NCBI GenBank assembly: GCA_013151785.1
Contig: JAADHP010000236.1
Coordinates: 1 to 12,133 of the forward strand
Length of the DNA stretch: 12,133 nt
Reading direction: 5' to 3'
Origin: Nitrospirota bacterium
GTDB lineage: Bacteria; Nitrospirota; Thermodesulfovibrionia; Thermodesulfovibrionales; JdFR-85
Shown: piece by piece, positions 1 to 5,796 of the stretch
How positions within the stretch are numbered: the stretch's first letter is position 1
How the letters are laid out: each line of letters begins with the position of its first letter
Made by a program: the position numbers and the translations under genes
Notes under the pieces: model-generated
Databases searched by the model: none
The model's input: only the letters and a program-made list of their open reading frames with translations
Told to the model about the DNA's origin: nothing

Positions 1-40
1 TGAACTTTCGCTCATCTATTTTTGGTGGTTTAATTTTCAT
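1..40 (-). CDS. Start of probable baseplate-J-like wedge protein (partial)
   Basis: Only the first 13 codons are inside the window: ATG at 40-38, then MKIKPPKIDERKF, running off the left edge. The start lies 4 bp after the gp25 stop codon, which suggests translational coupling. In eCIS clusters and contractile phages the gene after gp25 usually encodes the baseplate J / T4 gp6-like wedge protein (Afp11/Pvc11 type), and such proteins often open with a similar lysine-rich, 'IDxRxF'-like stretch. The function is inferred from position and these few residues only. It could be another baseplate component. Confidence 0.6.
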   Translation of the reverse strand, partial: MKIKPPKIDERKF

Positions 41-44
41 CACT

Positions 45-440
45 TTATGTCCCATCTTTTAAGTAAAAAGGATAGACGAGGTTAAACCTGTTGTTTGTCA
101 CTCGTACCCGATAATCAATACTTATTAATAATTTTCCTGTATCAGAATATTCTGTGGATGCCTCTACCCTGATCAACTCGATTCTTGGTTCCCATAGGGT
201 GAGGGCTTCACGTACACTATTCTCCACCAGGGTGACGGTAGCCGTGTTAATAGGGGCAAAAACCAGATCGTGAATTCCGCACCCAAAATCAGGTCTCATG
301 ACGCGCTCGCCCTTGGCTGTTCCCAGGATTATCCAGATCGCCTCCTTTATGTCCTCTTCATAGTGGGACATGGCGATCTTCCTGTCATGGTCTGTTCTTA
401 CAGGGTATTTCCATCCCACACCCAGAAAATCTCTTGCCAT
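45..440 (-). CDS. gp25-like baseplate protein / sheath initiator
   Basis: A 131-aa GPW/gp25 family protein (Afp9/Pvc9-like; related to T4 gp25 and T6SS TssE). In this family it sits in the baseplate wedge and nucleates the first sheath ring. The signature stretch RPDFGCGIHDLVF is at residues 49-61, and the family EPR motif is at 84-86 (WEPRIEL). Length is normal for the family. The ATG at 440 is preceded by AAGGAG seven bases upstream, just after the restored PAAR stop at 455-457. It belongs to the baseplate/spike part of the operon. Family assignment is secure; the role is taken from homologues. Confidence 0.95.
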   Translation of the reverse strand: MARDFLGVGWKYPVRTDHDRKIAMSHYEEDIKEAIWIILGTAKGERVMRPDFGCGIHDLVFAPINTATVTLVENSVREALTLWEPRIELIRVEASTEYSDTGKLLISIDYRVRVTNNRFNLVYPFYLKDGT

Positions 441-454
441 TTATCGTCTCCTTA

Positions 455-756
455 TTATCCTCCTATCAATACTGTGGGACAGCCCATAACAATGGAATTG
501 GGCGGCCCGCTTTCAACAATCATATCACCCTGACGCGCAGCAGGGTATTGTTGATAAGAACTGTGGCACTGCCCATCGTAATGACCCCTCCCACATGCGG
601 CACAAGCCCGGGGGACATCAGGGGGCATGTATGGAAGTCCGCTGTTGCCCTCCAGGCAGGCATTCCTCCGATAAGCACATTAACACTTCCTGGTCCTGGA
701 CTCAATGGAGTTCCATGACTGGTCATGTCTCCTACTCTGGCTGCTGGCTGACCCAT
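455..756 (-). CDS. PAAR-domain spike-tip protein, frame interrupted at about 538
   Basis: PAAR proteins form the sharp, metal-stabilised cone on the end of a gp5/VgrG spike. The ATG at 756 opens MGQPAARVGDMTSHGTPLSP, with AGGTGA just upstream. His14, His42, Cys44 and His54 are candidate metal ligands. The frame is normal through residue 73 (VLINNTLL) but then reads RVRVI and stops at 520-522. In the -1 frame from about 538, the DNA encodes ARQGDMIVES, GPPNSIVMG, then CPTVLIGG, stopping at 455-457. That is the canonical PAAR C-terminus. One extra G between 541 and 537 would give an uninterrupted 100-aa protein of normal size. As written, the product is 78 aa and lacks the last quarter of the domain. 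The cause may be assembly error, mutation or frameshifting. The next gene, gp25, starts 14 bp after the restored stop. Confidence 0.9.
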
Positions 757-764
757 CTAATCAC

Positions 765-1421
765 CTAATTAATTTTTACAGGCAGACCCTGAATGGTTAA
801 AACTGCATTGGATTTAAGGGTCAATGAAGTCGTACCCTCTATCTCCACCATATTTGCCTTGATCTTAAGCTGCAAGGCACTTTCGATACTTATAGCGTTC
901 TGCACAGAATCAATCGTCATCTTATTGTTTCCTGTTTTATCAATGATTTCAATCTTTTCCTGACCGGCAGAATCATCAAGGACAATCTTATGTCCTCCAT
1001 TTGTGTGGATCTCAATCTTTTCCTGTTTAGCAGTATTGTCGTCATTAAAGATGATTTCATGACCACTTCGTGACCTTATCTTTCTTATGTTATTCTGGCC
1101 ATCGCTGTTTGACTCCGGCGGAGTATCAACCCCGTTCCAGAGAGTCCCGATCACATACGGATAATTAATATCACCCTGTTCAAAGGCCGCGAGCACCTCA
1201 TCACCAACCTCCGGGAGAAAGAAGCTTCCCCTTTGTCCACCCGTCATTAAAGTAGCTATGCGCACCCAGTCAGTTTCATTATCATCAGAGAGCCAGGGGA
1301 ATTTTATTTTGACCCTTCCCAGTCCATCGGGATCCTGGTTATTGGTAACAATTCCGGGTACAACTCCTGCAATTCGGCTGATACCTTCGGTTTGACTCTC
1401 CAGTGCATCCAGAATACTCAT
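765..1421 (-). CDS. gp5/VgrG-like spike protein with OB fold and beta-rich stalk
   Basis: A 218-aa protein equivalent to the C-terminal half of VgrG/Afp8, or to T4 gp5 without its lysozyme. Residues about 18-97 are the gp5 OB fold: GRVKIKFPW (35-43), WVRIAT (52-57), FFLPEVGDEVLAAFEQGD (67-84) and YVIGTLWNG (89-97). Residues about 115-218 form a beta-rich C-terminal region with repeated QEKIEI blocks (133-138 and 154-159), expected to trimerise as the spike shaft. The ATG start overlaps the stop of the upstream hub gene by 4 bp (ATGA), so the two are coupled. The PAAR gene follows after 8 bp and would cap this spike. Most Afp/PVC spikes have hub and spike fused; here they are separate. There is no obvious effector extension. 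Confidence 0.93.
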   Translation of the reverse strand: MSILDALESQTEGISRIAGVVPGIVTNNQDPDGLGRVKIKFPWLSDDNETDWVRIATLMTGGQRGSFFLPEVGDEVLAAFEQGDINYPYVIGTLWNGVDTPPESNSDGQNNIRKIRSRSGHEIIFNDDNTAKQEKIEIHTNGGHKIVLDDSAGQEKIEIIDKTGNNKMTIDSVQNAISIESALQLKIKANMVEIEGTTSLTLKSNAVLTIQGLPVKIN

Positions 1422-2530
1422 TTTGCACCCTTTTTCTTTGATGTTGAATTTTTCGTAACCGAGAAGTTCGTTCTATAACCGTTATTACCTATGGTGTGTT
1501 TTACACCTTTAACATAATATTTGCCGCCAAACCTGGTTCCCATTTTCTCAAGCTCTATAGTCACGCCTGGCCGGATTGCCGGGATGCCAACACATTCCCC
1601 TTCACCTGTAATAAAGGTGTCACTGGCTTTATTTAACTCTGCAAGGGCAATTAATTTTGCATGTTCTACTGAATTGACGATCACGTTAGTTATGACCTTT
1701 TTCACACTTCCGTGTCGTTTCTGAGTTATCTGACTCCCTGTCTCCTGTCCGGTTTTCTTATTACGTTCCTCTCCAGCTTTAGCTATGCCAATCAAGGGGG
1801 TTCCTGGATCGCGGGGATTATGCCCCCTTACCTCAACCTCTGTTACCTGTCTGGCAGTATTGATAAGAGGGCGAAAATTGATAATATCTTTTCCTAATGT
1901 CAGTTTTATCACTTCCTTTCTATCGTCCTTTGGTTTAACAAAGTATATGGTTTTTCTGTCCACATAAAATATATATCCACTTTTTTCAGCAAGGTCTTTA
2001 ATAAAAGCGTAATATGTTGTCTGACTGTCCTTGCGCAGATGTCTGTTATACTTTCCTGTAGTATCTACCTCAAACTCCATACCTGCTTCTTTTGCAATCG
2101 TCTCGACTATATCACTGTAAGACTTATCAACAAACGTTCTCTCAGGAGTAGCCCTTTTCAAATAATCGTAGGAGAGATCCTGACCACCAATCGTAATGGT
2201 GGGAGTTTCACCGACAGAAAAATTCGGTTCTATACGTGTAATATTCCCCATTACCATGGTATGGAGGTCGTTTTCATATCCCATCTCTATGGCAACCTTG
2301 TTTCCTACATTGAAAAGTTTATGATCAAGCCATTTAAATGTTTGGGATTTCATGTCAAACTCGTCATATATTGTCATTGTAAAGCTGGCACCTTCATCAA
2401 GTTTCTCGTCAACTGATACGTCAATAATCGCCATTGCAATATTCGGGGGCAACTTCTCGTCCTCAATCTTTACCCTGAATCTTGGAGCATAGAAATTGAA
2501 AGTTTTTGCTGATAATTTTTCTAAAGCCAC
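1418..2530 (-). CDS. gp27/gpD-like spike hub protein (phage late control D family)
   Basis: A 370-aa protein of the phage late control gene D / gp27 family, the trimeric hub joining inner tube to spike. Features seen: an N-terminal FYAPRFRVKIED strand (13-24), an early beta domain with VGNKVAIEMGYEN, the hub region TFVDKSYSDIVETIAKEAGM, and a C-terminal RPGVTIELEKMGTRFGGKYY stretch with a final 'KGVKHTIGNNGYRTNFSVTK' strand typical of gpD proteins. The start is GTG at 2530, with AAGGAG nine bases upstream overlapping the LysM gene stop. No GTG-free alternative start is as well supported. It ends in a lysine-rich tail (STSKKKGAK). It corresponds to the N-terminal half of VgrG/Afp8 and is coupled to the separate spike gene by an ATGA overlap. 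The internal G5 and C5 runs (1796-1800, 1823-1827) leave the frame intact. Confidence 0.93.
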   Translation of the reverse strand: MALEKLSAKTFNFYAPRFRVKIEDEKLPPNIAMAIIDVSVDEKLDEGASFTMTIYDEFDMKSQTFKWLDHKLFNVGNKVAIEMGYENDLHTMVMGNITRIEPNFSVGETPTITIGGQDLSYDYLKRATPERTFVDKSYSDIVETIAKEAGMEFEVDTTGKYNRHLRKDSQTTYYAFIKDLAEKSGYIFYVDRKTIYFVKPKDDRKEVIKLTLGKDIINFRPLINTARQVTEVEVRGHNPRDPGTPLIGIAKAGEERNKKTGQETGSQITQKRHGSVKKVITNVIVNSVEHAKLIALAELNKASDTFITGEGECVGIPAIRPGVTIELEKMGTRFGGKYYVKGVKHTIGNNGYRTNFSVTKNSTSKKKGAK

Positions 2531-2536
2531 TTTCTG

Positions 2537-3205
2537 TTACTCCTTCAGAGGGATTATGAGCTCTTGCCCCGGATTCAATATGCGGGGATTATCAATCTTA
2601 TTTGCCTCAGCAATCAGTCTCCAGTCTTTGGGATTTCCATATTCCCTGGCAGCTATGGACCAGAGGCTGTCCCCCTGGGTAACCACCCATCTTTTGGTCA
2701 AGTCTGCTGATTGGAAAGAAATCTCTTTAACCTGTACCTCTACCTCCCTATACTCTTTTAACGTAACACTAAGTGTTGCCCTGACCGGAATTCCTTCCGG
2801 AAGGAACATTGTAAATCTCTTAGTTACCCTTTCAATAACACATTGAAAAACAAATGCCCCCCAAATAAAAAGGCAGACTGGTGGGGCGTGCAGGTCAGAG
2901 TCAATATCCATCAAACCCTTTGCTGCATCTGGTAACTTACTGAACATGCTTCCAGCATCCCAGCCGGTAATCCGATCAGTAAAGATTCTCACATCTATGC
3001 CCTGCTCATACGTGTCGAAAAAGAGATCCAAAGTTACTGACCTGGCATTCCCACTTACAAACTGATATATTGGAGAAGAAAGACCCGGTATATTTACCTC
3101 TGCAAACTGGTTGCTTTTTTCAACACTTAATTCTTTAGGGTTGAACAGACAAGGCACTATCAACGCCGGATTGTCTTTTCTGGTCAAAAATGCCTTTACC
3201 AACAT
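2537..3205 (-). CDS. LysM-domain tube/baseplate adaptor (Afp7/Pvc7-like)
   Basis: A 222-aa eCIS LysM protein. A C-terminal LysM domain (172-219) is clear: RWVVTQGDSLWSIAAREYGN followed by WRLIAEANKI and ILNPGQELIIP. The N-terminal part (about 1-150) is the beta-rich domain shared with gp53/Afp7-type adaptors, starting LVKAFLTRKDNPALIVPCLF and containing SVTLDLFFDTYE. In known systems this protein sits between inner tube and spike hub. There is no signal peptide, so a cell-wall hydrolase role is unlikely. The ATG at 3205 directly follows the upstream TAG (3206-3208), with GAGGAGGGG seven bases upstream. It is followed 6 bp later by the hub gene, whose ribosome-binding site overlaps its last codons. 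Confidence 0.92.
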   Translation of the reverse strand: MLVKAFLTRKDNPALIVPCLFNPKELSVEKSNQFAEVNIPGLSSPIYQFVSGNARSVTLDLFFDTYEQGIDVRIFTDRITGWDAGSMFSKLPDAAKGLMDIDSDLHAPPVCLFIWGAFVFQCVIERVTKRFTMFLPEGIPVRATLSVTLKEYREVEVQVKEISFQSADLTKRWVVTQGDSLWSIAAREYGNPKDWRLIAEANKIDNPRILNPGQELIIPLKE

Positions 3206-4216
3206 CTACAATCCCCTCCTCTCTCTTTCTATCCTGATCCTTCGCTCTATATTATGATAGACCTGATCCGAAATGCGATTTATATCAAAGTATTGTTTTA
3301 TATCCATATCACTAAGAGAATGAGTAGATGCTGGTTTTTCTGCCACTGCCTCTTTTGTCTCAATCACGATTTTCTTGAGCTCTTCGAACTCCTCTTCCAT
3401 CTTTCGCTGCTTATGAAAGTAAAAATTATCTTCACCGTCCATCTTAAAGGCAGTTCTTTGCCGAGCACTTATGTAATTGATATTATCAGATCCGATTCCG
3501 AAACTATAATGGTGATGTTTTATTAAAGGTTTATTAACAGTTGTCCAATTCTGAAAGGTCTTATTAAAAAGATCTTTATTAATGTTATCCCGTGCCTTAT
3601 TATCCAGTAGTAAATTAACTTGAGAAAACATTGCAGGTATTTTATATTCAAATCCAGAATGGTACGTCCTTTTAATAGAAGGGGTTTTCGAGAGCCTCTG
3701 AAAACTTGTCACCTGTGCCTGAGGGTTTATAACCTGCACATTTTTGCCAAAGTTGAAGAGTCTTTCACTGTATGAAGAAATATTGCAGGCCCTTTGGAGA
3801 TAGAAAAAAGCATCCGTAGCTGAAAATGACGGTTGCAACATCGTGTTTATATTCCCCGTCCGGGAAAGCATGGATTGTATAAAGAAGAATATAGACTTTT
3901 TTTTCGCTGAAAAGTGTACCGCAGAAAGGAGCACGGATTGTGGGATTAGTTTTTCGGTCATAAAGCATGAAAACAGCCGTTTTATCTCCTGAATGCCCTT
4001 TACAGTTATTGACATCATATCCTGTTTATGTAAATGTAATTGAAGCAGGATATTCATGTTATTTTTCTGAGACAGGACATGTCCTCTATTTTTATAAAAG
4101 AGCATTACTGGAAACCCAAAGGGATTTGTTTTGTTCAGACGGTATTTATTCACAACTTTCTGGTGAAAGTATAAATCCGACATGGCAATGCCTCTGTCTT
4201 TATCCGTCTTTTTCAT
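3206..4216 (-). CDS. eCIS-associated protein of unknown function with conserved-looking basic C-terminus
   Basis: A 336-aa protein that I do not recognise as a named family. It sits where Afp6/Pvc6 lies (between the second tube and LysM genes) but is far longer. Residues about 1-260 are low in acidic residues and rich in Lys, Asn, Phe, Ser and His, with no membrane segment or signal peptide. The last 65 residues differ: a short acidic/basic helix likely to form a coiled coil (KMEEEFEELKKIVIETKEA, about 273-291), a Ser/Thr/Pro linker, then INRISDQVYHNIERRIRIER and ERRGL. Proteins at this position in other eCIS and phage clusters often end in a similar ERERRG tail; this is from memory. The best start is ATG 4216 (MKKTDKDRG), with AAGGG eight bases upstream and 4 bp after the tube 2 stop. 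ATG 4183 (MSDLYF) is the alternative. The gene is more AT-rich than its neighbours. Confidence 0.75.
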   Translation of the reverse strand: MKKTDKDRGIAMSDLYFHQKVVNKYRLNKTNPFGFPVMLFYKNRGHVLSQKNNMNILLQLHLHKQDMMSITVKGIQEIKRLFSCFMTEKLIPQSVLLSAVHFSAKKKSIFFFIQSMLSRTGNINTMLQPSFSATDAFFYLQRACNISSYSERLFNFGKNVQVINPQAQVTSFQRLSKTPSIKRTYHSGFEYKIPAMFSQVNLLLDNKARDNINKDLFNKTFQNWTTVNKPLIKHHHYSFGIGSDNINYISARQRTAFKMDGEDNFYFHKQRKMEEEFEELKKIVIETKEAVAEKPASTHSLSDMDIKQYFDINRISDQVYHNIERRIRIERERRGL

Positions 4217-4220
4217 TTTC

Positions 4221-4655
4221 TTAGCCCTTCTGGATACCATGATGTGCAAGTTCAATGCTCTCGAAGGCTACTGTGTTACTGTCTGCCCTGAGTTCCGGTC
4301 CTGTCCACTTAACAGGATAAGCCATGGTGAAATTCCACCGCCACTTATCTTCACCAGCAATATCCATTAAGATAATCGAGCCATTTTTCCGCTTAAACCT
4401 TCCACTGACTACATCCTGATGCCATCTCCACATTTCGTCAAGGTCGGTGATACCCCGCTTCAGGGTTATATTCTGATATTTTGTTCTTTTAGGAAGCTGA
4501 TGAACATAATCATTGACTCCTCCTTCTTCATATGACTCTGTCTCGGTTTCCAGCTGAAGACCTGTAACCTCCGAGACCTTGGCAACCGTAATCCCGTCAA
4601 TTTCTAACCGAAACCTGAAAGACCTGTAAGGGTCTGACCTACTTCCTGTTGTCAT
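4221..4655 (-). CDS. Inner tube protein 2 (gp19-like, Afp5/Pvc5-type)
   Basis: A 144-aa T4 gp19-like tail tube protein. The N-terminal block is DPYRSFRFRLEIDGITVAKV, followed by TKYQNITLKRGITD and GSIILMDIAGEDKWRWNF, all hallmarks of eCIS tube subunits. It is a paralogue of tube protein 1 with the same length and the same ordered motifs but diverged loops. By position next to the LysM adaptor it is probably the tube-initiator ring at the baseplate end (Afp5-like), while tube 1 forms the shaft; that division is inferred. The start is ATG 4655, preceded by AGGAGG five bases upstream. A TTG at 4676 in the same frame would lie upstream of that site and is unlikely. Confidence 0.94.
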   Translation of the reverse strand: MTTGSRSDPYRSFRFRLEIDGITVAKVSEVTGLQLETETESYEEGGVNDYVHQLPKRTKYQNITLKRGITDLDEMWRWHQDVVSGRFKRKNGSIILMDIAGEDKWRWNFTMAYPVKWTGPELRADSNTVAFESIELAHHGIQKG

Positions 4656-4776
4656 CGATTCCTCCTCGTTTTCCAACTGCTTAACTTCGAACTTACACTT
4701 CCGGGTGAATCTGAAGCTAATTCATTAAAAAGGTCTGACTTTATTCCATCTCCAGGATACTCCTTTCCTTTCCCCC
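4652..4776 (-). other. Possible -1 frame C-terminal extension of the DUF6760-like ORF
   Basis: The DUF6760-like frame stops at 4741-4743, leaving 85 bp before tube gene 2, long for this operon. The -1 frame, entered at the G5 run 4772-4776 (GGGGGAAAGGAAAGG), is open for another 39 codons. It reads KGKEYPGDGIKSDLFNELAS, then DSPGSVSSKLSSWKTRRNR, and stops at 4652-4654. Its TGA overlaps the ATG of tube gene 2 (ATGA), the same arrangement as two other junctions here. This may be chance, a second frameshift, or a single missing G. The peptide is not recognisable. Confidence 0.35.
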
Positions 4777-4926
4777 GCTGAGTTGCCGATTTATTCTGGA
4801 GATTTCTTCAACCCACCTATGCCTTTCTTTATGTTCCATACTCATAATCTCTTCATGCGACCAATGAAAGTGATATGCGATAAAGGCTACCTCCTCATAT
4901 ACTCTATTGAGGGGGTAGCCTATAAT
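4741..4926 (-). CDS. Small DUF6760-like ORF without a normal start codon
   Basis: A 61-codon stretch reading IIGYPLNRVYEEVAFIAYHF then HWSHEEIMSMEHKERHRWV and EEISRINRQLS. This strongly resembles the short DUF6760-type proteins found beside tube genes in many eCIS clusters ('YP..R.YEEVA.IAYHFHW...I..MEH.ER..W..EI..IN'). No ATG, GTG or TTG exists in frame between the in-frame stop at 4939-4941 and the internal ATGs at 4845 and 4839, which would delete the conserved half. It lies in the -1 frame relative to the T4-baseplate gene ending at 4920 and overlaps its last codons. Translation could come from a -1 shift on the G5 run 4928-4932, from a rare ATT/ATA start at 4926/4923, or from a frame broken by one missing G. 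The boundary given is the ATT codon. The family match is from memory; coding is likely, the start is unresolved. Confidence 0.7.
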   Translation of the reverse strand: MIGYPLNRVYEEVAFIAYHFHWSHEEIMSMEHKERHRWVEEISRINRQLSGGKERSILEME

Positions 4927-5288
4927 TCCCCCGGCAACTCAACCTCTGTCTCAAACTGGTGTTCACATTTCGGGCACGACACTTTTATCCTGTCCGTGCC
5001 GTTTTCATTGATCCTCCTGTAAAATTCCTGCAGATAGGAGAGATCAGCAGCAAAAAGATTTTCAATCACCTTCGGATTAATACTCTCCAGACTTCCAAGT
5101 TTGGTAATAACCCTGGAAAGCAGAATCAGGGTTAAATAAGCAGGGTTTGACTGTACCCTGGAATCCTTCAGGGGCAATATCTCATCAGCAGCAGTAGCAA
5201 GACGCATAATGCCTTTTTTATGAAGATTACCATCTTCATCCACAAATCCTTTTGGTAAAGTAAATTCAAACTCTGTCTGAAAAGCCAT
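4920..5288 (-). CDS. T4-baseplate-family / tail assembly protein
   Basis: A 122-aa protein of the family annotated as T4 bacteriophage base plate protein in eCIS clusters. It opens MAFQTEFEFTLPKGFVDEDG, followed by LATAADEILPL (31-41), NPAYLTLILLSRVITKLG (48-65) and NLFAADLSYLQEFYRRIN (77-94). The end carries a single CPKC pair (105-108) followed by His110, like half of a zinc ribbon. It lies between the two tube genes, where phages often place tail-assembly chaperones, and the following ORF in the -1 frame has no start codon. A chaperone-like role is therefore possible but not shown. The ATG at 5288 is preceded by AGGAAGG five bases upstream. Confidence 0.88.
   Translation of the reverse strand: MAFQTEFEFTLPKGFVDEDGNLHKKGIMRLATAADEILPLKDSRVQSNPAYLTLILLSRVITKLGSLESINPKVIENLFAADLSYLQEFYRRINENGTDRIKVSCPKCEHQFETEVELPGEL
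4926..4938 (-). promoter_or_regulatory. Candidate -1 frameshift site (G5 run) between T4-baseplate and DUF6760-like frames
   Basis: In the zero frame the codons are CCG GGG GAA TTA TAG, with the stop at 4920-4922. A GGG codon in the P site can re-pair perfectly after slipping back one base on the run 4928-4932. The -1 frame then reads GGA ATT ATA GGC TAC, giving ...LPG-GIIGYPLN. The -1 frame is open only from 4938 (in-frame TGA at 4939-4941), so any shift must occur in this 17-base overlap. It is not a perfect X XXY YYZ heptamer: GAA would re-pair with GGA at a mismatch. I did not find a convincing downstream hairpin by eye. Confidence 0.35.
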
Positions 5289-5310
5289 GGTAGCCTTCCT
5301 CCTTACTCAT

Positions 5311-5745
5311 TTATGAAACACGTTTAAATCCCTCATGGACTATCTCAAGGGTTTCAATGGCAACTTCATTGCCCTTGGCACTGAAATCCGGGGGATCATA
5401 TTTTGTGGGCCATGCCCTGACAATATCCCAACGGGCTTTGTCATTGCCAGCTTCATCAATCAGAATAATCGACACATTCTTTCTTGCACCCTCCGCCCCT
5501 GTATCTATAACCTGCTGTCTCCAGTTATAGAGGTCCAGGGTGTCTGTAATGCCCCATTTCAGGGTAATATTGCCGTACTTTGTCAATCCTGATAATTTGC
5601 GGGAAACCGGGGGTTCATCTCCCTCTCTGTATTCAACCGGGTCCGTCGTAGTATCAGCAAAGCTGCACTCATTAAACCCTGCCTGCGTGATTCCGTCTAT
5701 CTCAACACGGAATCTGAATTGTCTGTAAGGATCTGGTCTCGGCAT
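5311..5745 (-). CDS. Inner tube protein 1 (gp19-like, Afp1/Pvc1-type)
   Basis: A 144-aa T4 gp19-family tube subunit that polymerises into the hollow inner tube expelled on sheath contraction. The motifs are DPYRQFRFRVEIDGITQAGF (5-24), LTKYGNITLKWGITDTLDLY, VSIILIDEAGNDKARWDIV and VAIETLEIVHEGF. It directly follows the sheath gene, as tube genes usually do, and precedes the T4-baseplate gene by 22 bp. The ATG at 5745 has AGGAGG nine bases upstream in a CGAGGAGGA context that recurs before tube gene 2. It is probably the main shaft subunit, by order and similarity to Afp1. Confidence 0.95.
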   Translation of the reverse strand: MPRPDPYRQFRFRVEIDGITQAGFNECSFADTTTDPVEYREGDEPPVSRKLSGLTKYGNITLKWGITDTLDLYNWRQQVIDTGAEGARKNVSIILIDEAGNDKARWDIVRAWPTKYDPPDFSAKGNEVAIETLEIVHEGFKRVS

Positions 5746-5796
5746 TTTTTATATCCTCCTCGTTTCTGATAATTTTCCGTATTTATATCAATATGG

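Noticed and set aside
434..718. Plus-strand open frame across the PAAR gene
   Set aside because: The minus strand encodes a clear PAAR domain with His and Gly motifs; the plus-strand peptide has no family features and is antisense to it.
2537..3205. LysM protein as a phage endolysin or peptidoglycan hydrolase
   Set aside because: It has no catalytic domain or signal peptide, and its size, N-terminal domain and place before the hub gene match tube-baseplate adaptors.
3765..4370. Several open frames of 60-90 codons opposite the 336-aa gene, on the plus strand and in another minus frame
   Set aside because: They overlap a longer minus-strand frame with a good ribosome-binding site and operon-like spacing, have no recognisable motifs, and reflect the AT-rich low-complexity sequence.
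4741..4845. Treating the DUF6760-like ORF as starting at the internal ATG (MSMEHKERHRW)
   Set aside because: This would discard the GYPLNRVYEEVAFIAYHFHW block, the most recognisable part of the family, and no good ribosome-binding site precedes that ATG.
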